A stretch of DNA of 64,000 nucleotides. It comes from Ophiodon elongatus. Its lineage: Eukaryota; Chordata; Actinopteri; Perciformes; Hexagrammidae. Within the stretch, counting starts at the first letter, position 1. The number at the start of each line of letters is the position of its first letter. The translations under genes were made by a program, and so were the position numbers. Where the stretch lies: the NCBI GenBank assembly GCA_016806645.1, contig JACSYO010001815.1, positions 192,501-256,500 on the forward strand, read 5' to 3'. The notes under the pieces were generated by a model that worked only from the letters and a program-made list of their open reading frames with translations, had not been told where the DNA came from and did not search any database. This document shows, one piece after another, positions 23,601 through 32,007 of the stretch.

Positions 23601-25156
23601 GATGCACAGACGTACGGAGCTGATGGTTGTTGTTTAAAAAATGTCTTCCAGCTGTTGGTCGGTGTATTTTCTTTCACTTTGGACGAATCCACGCTGTTGC
23701 ATCCAGTCTAAGCTAAGCTAAGCTAAGCTAAGCTAACTGCAGCTTGTACTTAACACGCAGACATGAGAGTGATTTTAATCCTCTGATCTCAGAAAGACAG
23801 AACATATTTCCCAAAATATTTAACTATTGCTTTAAAGGTTACGGTTGAGTCGACGTTCCCATTAACTTTCTATGAACCACGAACGATATCTGAAATCATT
23901 TATTTACATTTCTTTGGACGTTTAAAGGGAGGAGACCGTGAGCTTAAAGGTGAACTGATGAATCATGTACATAAAACCCCATTCAGACTTTATGTTCCTA
24001 TTTGAAGATGTACGGAAGTTAAGTTGTTTAATTGAATAAATTGACTTTTATTTACCTCCATTTGTCCAGCGAGTGGATCTCTGGAGAACACCGGCTTCCC
24101 GTTGAATCTCTCTCTCGCTGGAATCCTCTGCAAAAAAAGAGCATTTTTTTTTCAGGTCAAGTTTCATGTTAATAAATACTAATTGTTGTAATTACTGGTG
24201 CATTCAAAGACAGTCGGACGCCGGCCCTGTCAGAGCCGTCTGTTGTAAAGCATTAAATTGATGAGAGAAAGTATATTGAATATCCAATCCCAAAAATATC
24301 ATAAACATCAATGTGCAAAGCATCATACGGTGAGTTTAAGTACAGTCTGACATCTGTTGATGAGCTCCGTTTTCAGATAATCAAAAATAAGACAAATAAT
24401 AAAACACGTTAAAATCTTTGGATTTTGGTGGTTTTCTATTGTTTTCATTGGTGCATTCAAGGACGCTCTGACATCTGAGACTTCAGAGACACTGTTGTTG
24501 CTGAGCTCTGATATCAGATTATCAAACAAGTGCATTCATAGGTTCTAGACTTTTGCATTAAAACTGTCTTGCTGGTGCGTTCAAGGACACTCCGACACCT
24601 GAGAATTGTGTATCATCAGCAAAGAAGTTGTTTCCTGCGCTTAAAAAAAAGTTTGCCTTCACATCCGTCTGTTGAATCTCAGAAGTCAGATTGTCCTTGA
24701 ATGCACCATCAAGGAAGAGTATCCCTGCTCCTGAAGTACTCATTCAAGCATTTACAAGTTGTAAAACTGTCCCTGAACCCTTCTTTAAGCGTACATTCAG
24801 TCAATGCAAATTAACGTGTTGTTTGTGGTGAGTGTGAAAGCAGCAGGAGGAAACTGTTTTTGAAGTATTGCGCAACAAATACTGATGTAGAATAAGCACA
24901 GCAGCAGCAGTAGTAGTACTACTAGTACTAGTAGTACTACTACTACAGTTCGTACTGTGCGTCTCAAACACCAAGCAGTAGTACTACTACTAGTAGTAGT
25001 ACTAGTAGTAGTACTTGCAGTGTTTGCAATACTCACATAGTGCTGCAGGAGGTTATGGATGGTCTTGTTCATCTTCGCAGTGAGGAAGGAGCCTTGGACC
25101 TGACAGACGATCAATAAGAGGGACAGACAGCCCACCGCCCTCGCCGTGGCAACCAT
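20682..25156 (-). CDS. ifng1: Interferon gamma (4 exons, 202 aa)
   Basis: Secreted type II interferon, a homodimeric cytokine of T and NK cells that activates phagocytes through JAK/STAT receptors. The exons on the minus strand are 25156-25037, 24127-24056, 21552-21280 and 20825-20682. All junctions are phase 0 with GT-AG sites. Residues 1-22 form a signal peptide (hydrophobic core CLSLLLIVCQVQG). N30-K-T is an N-glycosylation sequon. Exon 2 gives RIPARERFNGKPVFSRDP and exon 3 MFMGGVLETYEKLIGQML, both typical of fish IFN-gamma. Exon 4 holds VQSKALWELPWL (161-172), matching the IFN-gamma signature [IV]-Q-x-[KQ]-A-x2-E-[LF], then a polybasic nuclear-localisation-type tail KKERRRRRRQARR (183-195). 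The start is the ATG before the signal peptide; the frame extends upstream but without another ATG. Lying next to dyrk2 and keeping the basic tail, it is the classical ifng rather than the related copy. Confidence 0.93.
21046..21225. repeat. 45-bp tandem repeat in ifng intron 3
   Basis: The phrase ACTTTAAGGCCTTTGTACGC starts at 21091, 21136 and 21181; a degenerate copy precedes it at about 21046. It lies 55 bases from the exon 3 donor. Confidence 0.9.
21600..24055. other. ifng1: ifng intron 2, with dispersed repeat copies
   Basis: This intron (21553-24055) holds a GTTAGGTTT-type repeat at 22100-22280 (the family amplified at 26106-26375) and a TTAGCTTAGCATAAAGACTG element at 23495-23760 that ends in (AGCTA)n. 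The rest is unique sequence with no extra exon. Confidence 0.55.
24170..24790. repeat. Degenerate repeats in ifng intron 1
   Basis: The phrase GGTGCATTCAAGGAC(A/G)CTC and its close variants recur near 24199, 24450, 24575 and, reversed, 24700. These are diverged tandem or inverted copies of one sequence with no coding role. Confidence 0.5.
24905..25015. repeat. (CTA/GTA)n self-complementary triplet arrays in ifng intron 1
   Basis: Two blocks of AGTAGTACTACTAGTAC-type triplets (24908-24943 and 24978-25015) surround a unique 34-bp piece. The second block ends about 20 bp from the exon 1 donor at 25036. Each block is internally palindromic. Confidence 0.9.
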
Positions 25157-25337
25157 GGTAACGCCGCTCGTACAGTGACACTCCGGAGCGCTGGTCGCTG
25201 GTTCGATTCCCAAACCTGTATGAGGCCTTTTTCAATCCCTGACGGAGCGACGAAAGACCAGTCTGATGGTCTGATGGTCCGACAGTCGAGTGTCTCTCTC
25301 CCTGAAGTTGTCTGAAACTACTTGACATGAAACCTTT

Positions 25338-25403
25338 TATTTATAACTCCAGAGAGGTGAGAGCAAGCGCATGTGTGATGCAGCGATGATCTAGGTGTGA
25401 AAA
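25338..25403 (-). promoter_or_regulatory. ifng1: ifng core promoter: TATA box and T-box site
   Basis: On the minus strand TATAAATA occupies 25345-25338, about 190 bases upstream of the ATG, which predicts a start site near 25315 and a 5' UTR of about 160 bases with no upstream ATG. About 50 bases further upstream, the + strand reads AGGTGTGAAA at 25393-25402, a consensus T-box (T-bet/Eomes) site. TTTCCTTT at 25420 is NFAT-like in reverse. Confidence 0.65.
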
Positions 25404-25739
25404 TGTGGTTGTGCAGTTTCCTTTAAATCACCAAACTTCATAGAAGTGGGTGAGGGGTCTCCCACTCATGCGTCTCAAACACCAAGCATTCGCTCCTCAG
25501 CAGAGATGCACATCGCTTAATGTTTGTTCTGTAATTAATGTTTTTTGCTGGTCACTCTGGGAGCGTGAATGGTTTCTGATAGGAGGCCTGCTTTTCTATG
25601 TAACTCAGCTTTGTGACGAGAGGTTTGAGTGGAAGCGACGCTGCAGCCGGCGTCGGAAATCAATCCAGTAGAAACGCAATGGAAACCGTTACGAACCCTT
25701 TTCATTTATGTATCGTCACATACGTGACCTTTGACCCCT

Positions 25740-25905
25740 GCGTCTAGCCCTTTCTCGGCATCGGGAGCGGTGAGTTGCCGAGGGCCGAGGAAGCAGCTTG
25801 GGGTTCAGCGTCTCGCTCAAGGACACTCCGACAAGCGGACAGGAGGATCGAACCACCGAGCTCGTGGTGAAAAGGACGACCCGCTCCACCCACCGAGACG
25901 CGGAA
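25740..25905 (-). mobile_element. tRNA-derived SINE fragment upstream of ifng
   Basis: Read on the minus strand it has CGGTGGTTCGATCC (B box-like) followed by GTCCTTGAGCGAGACGCTGA and CCCCAAGCTGCTTCC, the same family as 18780-18935. It lies about 400 bases upstream of the predicted ifng start site. Another B box-like word, GGTTCGATTCCC on the + strand, is inside the ifng 5' UTR at 25200. Confidence 0.65.
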
Positions 25906-26105
25906 AAATAAATGAATAATCAAGATGAAACTGCTTCGCAAATGTGAAAGTTGCAAGTTGAATTAGTTCATATAGCAAAAAGTAATAGATGCAGGTGGAA
26001 AGGTTAGTTTTAATAAGTAATAACATTTGTAACAGTTAGGTAAAAGTAATGGAGAACACCAACAGTTAACTAACAATTAACTTAAAGTTGGCCTTAAGTC
26101 TTGAA

Positions 26106-26375
26106 ATTGACGAGATGATGAAATACTTAGTTAGGTTTAATAAAAGATGATGAAATACTTAGTTAGGTTTATTAAAAGATGAAATACTTAGTTAGGTTTA
26201 ATAAAAGATGAAATACTTAGTTAGTTTAATAAAGATGGTGAAATATTAGTTAGGTTTAATAAAAGATGAAATACTTAGTTAGGTTTAATAAAAGATGGTG
26301 AAATACTTAGTTAGGTTTAATAAAAGATGAAATACTTAGTTAGGTTTAATAAAAGATGGTGAAATAGTTAGTTAT
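26106..26375. repeat. 29-32 bp tandem repeat (GAAATACTTAGTTAGGTTTA)
   Basis: About nine copies of GAAATACTTAGTTAGGTTTA followed by ATAAAAGAT(GGT). Single diverged relatives occur at 22140-22200, so this is a local amplification of a dispersed repeat. Confidence 0.9.
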
Positions 26376-26399
26376 GTTTAGAAACGATCGTGGTTATGT

Positions 26400-27139
26400 A
26401 ACAAATAAATCAATGTTGACTTGTTTTAATGGTGACATGAACAACGGTCTCCTGGGTAACCATCTCACCTTCCACTGACCCGTGTGATTTTTCTTGTGGT
26501 CTCTATACTTCTTTCTTCATGATTTCGTGGATTACGTAAGATTTGCTTTCGTGGGATATCTACAAATTACAATATATTCATTTCGTAGTTATTGCTATAA
26601 AAAACCTGAATTGTAGATAATATTGATTTATATGCCGTACTGAATGATAGCGCAGCAGAGACTGTAACGCCAGATGACGACAGGAAATTATGTCATGCCG
26701 CTGACACCCTGGCTGGGTGTGAAGTGTTTGTAATGCCCAGAACAGTCCCCCTTGTAGTTCAAAGGAAACTAAATATGAAGCTTTTCTTGTCAGCTACACA
26801 CACCTATTTATATACACACAGAGAGAGTGAACAAAAGAAGAAGAAATTGAAACCAGAGGAGTGTCTGCACATCAGGGAAAACGTTTTATTGTAAATGAGT
26901 GGAAGCTGGACGAACCTCATTCAGGCATCTGACCCGTTAACGAAACAAAAAAAAAGACACTCCGGGAGGTTGTTAGGCCTTTTCACATTTCTAAACATTC
27001 ACTCCCAACATTTATTATCAAATAATTCCAACTACATTCACACGGTAACTTCAGTCTGGCTGAGGTGTGGTGGTGGTTTGTCAGGCTCACATTTAAAATG
27101 GGGAAGATTTATGAATTTCATTGGAAACTTAAATCACAG
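26400..27139. other. ifng to ifng-related intergenic stretch, no gene seen
   Basis: Unique AT-rich sequence without splice-framed coding potential. Confidence 0.5.
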
Positions 27140-27835
27140 ACTGAATATAAGAAGTGGACATAACCACCGTGATGTCACCCATTGGTTGTTGGACTGTGGT
27201 TTTTAAAGCCTTGAGTTTGTTATTTTAGCCGTCGCCATCTTGGTTTTTGGACATCGATATCTTGGTTTTTTGGCCATAACCATTTAGGGTTTTGGATGTC
27301 GCCATCTTGGTTTTTGGATGTCGCCATCTTGGTTTTTGGTGGTCGGCATCTTGGTATTTGGACGTCGCCATCTTGTTTTTTGGTTGACACCATCTTGGTT
27401 TTTGGACGTCACCATCTTGTTTTTGGACGTCACCATCTTGTTTTTGGAAGTCACCATCTTGTTTTTGGAAGTCACCATCTTGTTTTTGGACGTCACCATG
27501 TTGGTTTTTGGACGTCACCATCTTGTTTTTGGACGTCACCATCTTGGTTTTTGGACATCACCATCTTGTTTTTGGAAGTCACCATCTTGTTTTTGGACGT
27601 CGCCATCTTGGTTTTTGGACGTTGCCATCTTGTTTTTGGACGTCACCATCTTGGTTTTTGGACGTCACCATCTTGTTTTTGGACGTCGCCATCTTGTTTT
27701 TGGACGTCGCCATCTTGGTTTTCGGGACCAAAACCATAAATCAAGAGAGAAGTAGAGTAATTTTCTATAGACTTCTATACAACCAGAGGAGTCGCCCCCT
27801 GGTGGTCAAGAGAGAGAATGCAGCTTTTTAGGACA
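27140..27835 (+). mobile_element. Dispersed non-autonomous element, copy C, with a 22-bp internal expansion
   Basis: The left edge GAAGTGGACATAACCACC (27151) and the right edge CAACCAGAGGAGTCGCCCCC (27782) match copy A. Between them the element's CGCCATCTTGGTTTTTGGAC segment has expanded into about 22 tandem copies of a 21-22 bp unit (27225-27725). One CTCF-like motif lies at 27791-27808. Open frames in both directions over the array (IFGRHHLV-like and DGDVQKQ-like) are artefacts. Confidence 0.85.
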
Positions 27836-28786
27836 AAACTGGAGGTTATCACCTGGGATTTATTCACTGCGGCAAAGATATCTTGAGTTTAACTTGCATA
27901 CTTTTACTTCTGTAAGGTTTTGAATGCAGGACTATTACCTGTACTGGAGTATTTTCACAATGTAGTATTAGTACTTTTAATTCAGTAAAAAGTCTGAATA
28001 CTTCTTCCACCACTGCTGTCAGGAAAACAAAGAAAGTTGAATACTATACAATATATAAAACTCTGTTTTCAAATCATCTATTTGTCTTAATTTAAAAAAG
28101 GGAAAGTGAATTTAGTGTCGAGCTCAGCAGGAAGCAGGAAGAGAGGCAGGTAGATTCTGATGTTGACACTCAGGTGTTGTACATTACGTGGGTATTCCCT
28201 CCTCACACACACAGATACAAACAGGAAGAGGTTTCACAGGTGGATTTTTGTTTCTGTTTCGAGGAATTCACAGCAGTTTCTTTTTAAACATCAGTCTGAA
28301 CTCGAATGATCTTCGACTGAATTACTGCTGAATTTCTACTTTCACTCTAAAACTCTGCTGACTTACTGCTTTTATTTTAAAATTATTACCTTTTTTTAAA
28401 GGGATGAATCTGGCAAATGTCAGTTAATGCAATTGTTTTTGTCATCATCAACTTTTAGGTTAAACATTTTCAGTTGGCACTCGTTAGGGTTATTAGTAAC
28501 CCCTGTTCTATGAGAAAGGCCTTTCTGCAAAGTAACTAAAGTAGTAGAAATATAAAGTACCTGTGCTTCAGTAGAGTAACTTTCCACCTCTTACAGCCTG
28601 TTCATGCAACTGATTATAAATTATAAATACACAATAATACACAACCTCACTTCACTAGAATCAACTAGACTTTAAATTAAAGAGCTGCAGGTGCAACACG
28701 CATAATTAACTGCATTAATTACATCACGTGACACTTTAACAGCAGGATAAAACATCAACAACAACTCAGAGATATAAACAGTAAAC
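27836..28786. other. Intergenic; TACTT-type dispersed repeat, no gene
   Basis: 27880-28030 is a copy of the TACTT/AGTACTTTTA repeat. The remainder to 28786 is unique AT-rich DNA. Confidence 0.5.
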
Positions 28787-28789
28787 TCC

Positions 28790-28858
<69 letters not shown>

Positions 28859-28909
28859 ACACACACACAGTAAAACCAGTCCTCTCTGGACAAGTGGACT
28901 GGTTTTACT

Positions 28910-28967
<58 letters not shown>

Positions 28968-28977
28968 CTGCTGTGGA
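28787..28977. repeat. Long inverted repeat built on (CA)n and (TG)n
   Basis: The left arm is TCCACAGC + (CA)n + ACACAGTAAAACCAGTCC. The right arm is GGACTGGTTTTACTGTGT + (TG)n + GCTGTGGA. They are separated by about 13 bases. Arms of roughly 85 bp are almost fully complementary, so a cruciform or RNA hairpin is possible. Confidence 0.9.
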
Positions 28978-30156
28978 TTTTAATTGTTTAGATTTCTGAG
29001 TTGTCGTTGATGTGTTATTCTGCTTTTGTGACAGGATGTAGTCGAACATCCTGGTACTTTTGGCCTCCTGTGTATTTGGAAACACACTAAATAGTTTGGT
29101 AGTTTAGATACTGGAACAAACAAACTCACGAGAGCAATAGTGAGAATAGTCCCCAACAAAAGCTCTATTTCCAGCTGTTTTGGTAAAGTACTGAGCTTTT
29201 TTTAAACTATATATTTAGAAAATTGAGTTTCATTCATAATTATTTCAGTTTCTGAGTTGGTGTGTCAACAAAATGGACTATTTTTATTTTACTTAACTAA
29301 AAACTGACTTTTCCAAACATCACTGATGATTCAGTTCTTCTAAACTTTAGGAGAAACCTTGACTCTCTTTTTTAAGTCACCTTTCTTTGAGAAAAGCCCC
29401 GTCCTCTGGTTTGGTTGGAGGGGAAACCCCTCCACACGTCTCATGAAGTGAATGTTTTATTAACTATTTAAGGAAAAGAAAATTAGAAGCTTTCAAACAT
29501 CTGCGAAAAACACAATATTTAGTGTTTTCTGAAATGCTGTTTTTTCTCTTTTGTCATTTTGGTTGATAAAATGTCATTTATATCCATTTTTGGGGATTTT
29601 ATTAAACATTCTATGGAACGTAAAGGAGACAAAGAAGCCTGAATCAAAAGAATAAAGTCTCTAAACTTTGTTTATTTGTGGAGATGTCAACGTTTTGGGC
29701 TGAATTTGGGTAAAATGTGTCTAAAAAGAGGCACAAGGTTTAAAATTTTTTGGAAAGTGTGATACAGAAAACTGTGAAAAGGTACCAGTTTTTTATTAAA
29801 TAAGGAAAAACAACTTGTTTTAAACTTGTGACAAGGATTTATTCTGGTAAATTAATTGGTTTTAAAACACTTCCAGTAACTTAACATGTAGGAAACTTAA
29901 TCTTTTTGTTTATCTGTTTAAAAAAATCTGGACATTTATGACATTTTATACAAATAAATTGAAAGAAATGTAAATAAAACACACAATGACAAAACAACAA
30001 TAACCACTTAGCATTTAAACACATTTAATTATCTTAAATTATCTTGTATTAGAACTAATCAGAAGCTAATTGATTAATTAAGGAGTCTGGTTAACGAGCA
30101 GGTGGGTGTGGATGAGTCACGGGGGTGGGTGGGGGGTGCAGGAGCCGGGGAACACG
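28978..30156. other. Intergenic, AT-rich, no gene seen
   Basis: Unique AT-rich sequence. I found no repeat or exon signal of note. Confidence 0.5.
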
Positions 30157-30211
30157 GTGATGTCACAGTGATGTCACAGTGATGTCACAGTGATGTCACA
30201 GTGATGTCACA
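30157..30211. repeat. Five tandem GTGATGTCACA units (CRE-like)
   Basis: Five exact 11-bp units, each containing TGATGTCA, one base away from the CREB/ATF palindrome TGACGTCA. It lies in the ifng to ifng-related interval. Confidence 0.9.
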
Positions 30212-30339
30212 GGAACTTACACACAGGCTTTCTTTCTTTCTTCGTGGGTGTCTTTAATTTATTCTTTCTTTATTTCAGTGTTTCTTTATTTAATTCTTCT
30301 GTGTGTCTTTTTCTTTGTTTCTCTTTTTAAAAGCATCCA

Positions 30340-30640
30340 AGCTGGTAACGAAGTACTTAAGAATAACTTTGAGGTACTTGTACTTGTACATTTCATGCTA
30401 CTTTATACTTCCAACATTGTTAACATTTGTGTTTTTATTCCATTATATGTATTCGACAGCTTTGGTTACTTTACAGATTCAGATTATTCAGATTCCAGCA
30501 GAATATAAAGTCATTAAAATATATATTATTCTAACCCTTTTGGTACTTTAAGTATATTTGTACTTAAAAAACATTGAATGCAGGACGTTTACTTTTAACA
30601 GAGTATTTCTACACTGTACTTTTACTTCAAGTAACTGTGA
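30340..30640. repeat. Dispersed TACTT/GTACTT repeat copy
   Basis: GAGGTACTTGTACTTGTACA, CATGCTACTTTATACTTCCA and TTTACTTCAAGTAAC phrases occur, the same family as 14510 and 62840. Confidence 0.6.
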
Positions 30641-30659
30641 GGAACTTGGATCTGGTCCT

Positions 30660-31400
30660 GAACCAGTCTCAATCTAGTCCTGGTCTCAGTGTAGTCCTGA
30701 TCCTCTATAGACCTCAGTGTAGTCCTGGTCCTCTATATACCTCAGTGTAGTCCTGGTCCTCTATAGACCTCAGTGTAGTCCTGGTCCTCTATAGACCTCA
30801 GTGTAGTCCTGATCCTCTATAGACCTCAGTGTAGTCCTGATCCTCTATAGACCTCAGTGTAGTCCTGGTCCTCTATAGACCTCAGTGTAGTCCTGATCCT
30901 CTATAGACCTCAGTCTAGTCCTGGTCCTCTCTAGACCTCCATCAGTAACCAGACCACCAGAGAGAAGATGGTCTGGTTCTAGAGAGTTCTTCTTAAAGCT
31001 CCTCATCGGAGCCACCGGGTCGGGTTCTGGTGAAACCAGATGACATCATGCAGGTTCACCAGAACCTCCTTCAGACCAGACTCCAGAGGGAAGGGGGGCA
31101 CGGCAGAACCAGGACCAGGACTGAGAGGGCAGACTGTCAGACCCTGCTCCAGCACAATGAGAGGTTCTCTAAAGGGACACACACCCACCACACAAACCAC
31201 CACCCCAAACACACCCACCACACCCAAACCACCACCTGGTGCTTAGAGACACTACCTCTTTAGTCCACAGGGGGCACCAGAACCACCACCTGGTGCTCAG
31301 AGACACTACCTCTTTAGTCCACAGGGGGCGCCACAACCACCACCTGGTGCTCAGAGACACTACCTCTTTAGTCCACAGGGGGCGCCAGAACCACCGCTAA
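30660..31400 (+). repeat. Left copy of an inverted duplication flanking ifng-related
   Basis: It consists of a 28-bp minisatellite (AGTCCTGGTCCTCTATAGAC units, 30685-30940), a unique core at 30940-31185, and a 54-bp tandem repeat (CCACCTGGTGCT at 31231, 31285 and 31339). The same modules occur reversed at 40757-41932. The core copies differ at about four positions in 250 bp. Confidence 0.9.
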
Positions 31401-31650
31401 GTTAAAGTTCCTCTTGTTGGCATAAAAGTAGATAAAAAAAGAAGTATCATCATCATCATCTTCATCACTGGCACCAGATTACAACAGAAACCAGCCAATA
31501 TGAAATCTGTTTGGTGTAAAGTGTAAGAACACTGGAGGCTGAAATAATTCTTCTGTTGAAACCTTTTTGTGGTATGTAAAAGAAATTTAAAAAAAAAGGT
31601 ATTTTAAAGTGTAAAAAAAGGAAAATGAAGCTTTTAGTTGGTGCTGATAT
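31401..31650. other. Flank between the inverted copy and the ifng-related 3' end
   Basis: Unique AT-rich sequence with a short (ATC)n run at 31446-31463. Confidence 0.5.
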
Positions 31651-31655
31651 ATGCT

Positions 31656-32007
31656 TTTATTCAAATGAAGACAAAGCCTTTAAAATGACAACAAGAAAAA
31701 TAAATTAAGTTAAATTAATCATAAATTAAAAAGTACATTAAATGATCACAAAAATAAATATAACTCAGTGAAGTGACTGGATTGAGAACTGACCGGTAGT
31801 AAACCCTTTAAATAACAAAATAAATATCTTAAATTGTGAAATGTGACTGATGGATTAAAGATGGATTAAAAAACAACCTTCATTTAAAAATGAAAATAAA
31901 CACAAAAAACATTTGATTACGCTAATAAGAGACAATTAGTTGACATGGAAACTAATTCCCAACACCTAATATTGTCAGAGCTATTGATAATGGTGATGTC
32001 ATCGGCG
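31656..32007 (-). promoter_or_regulatory. ifng1r: ifng-related 3' UTR with AU-rich words and poly(A) signal
   Basis: On the minus strand several ATTTA and TATTTATTT words follow the stop (around 31690-31830), and AATAAA lies at 31656-31661. This gives a 3' UTR of about 350-370 bases, typical of a short-lived cytokine mRNA. Confidence 0.55.

Noticed and set aside
24558..24743. FADDTQ reverse-transcriptase-like peptide in ifng intron 1
   Set aside because: Only one short motif with no other RT motif in register; it lies inside a degenerate local repeat and could be chance.
25195..25215. tRNA gene suggested by GGTTCGATTCC
   Set aside because: Only a B-box-like word is present; no cloverleaf can be drawn, and it lies in the ifng 5' UTR.
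27225..27831. Open frames rich in HHLVFG or DGDVQKQ repeats
   Set aside because: They come from a 22-bp minisatellite read in different frames on both strands.
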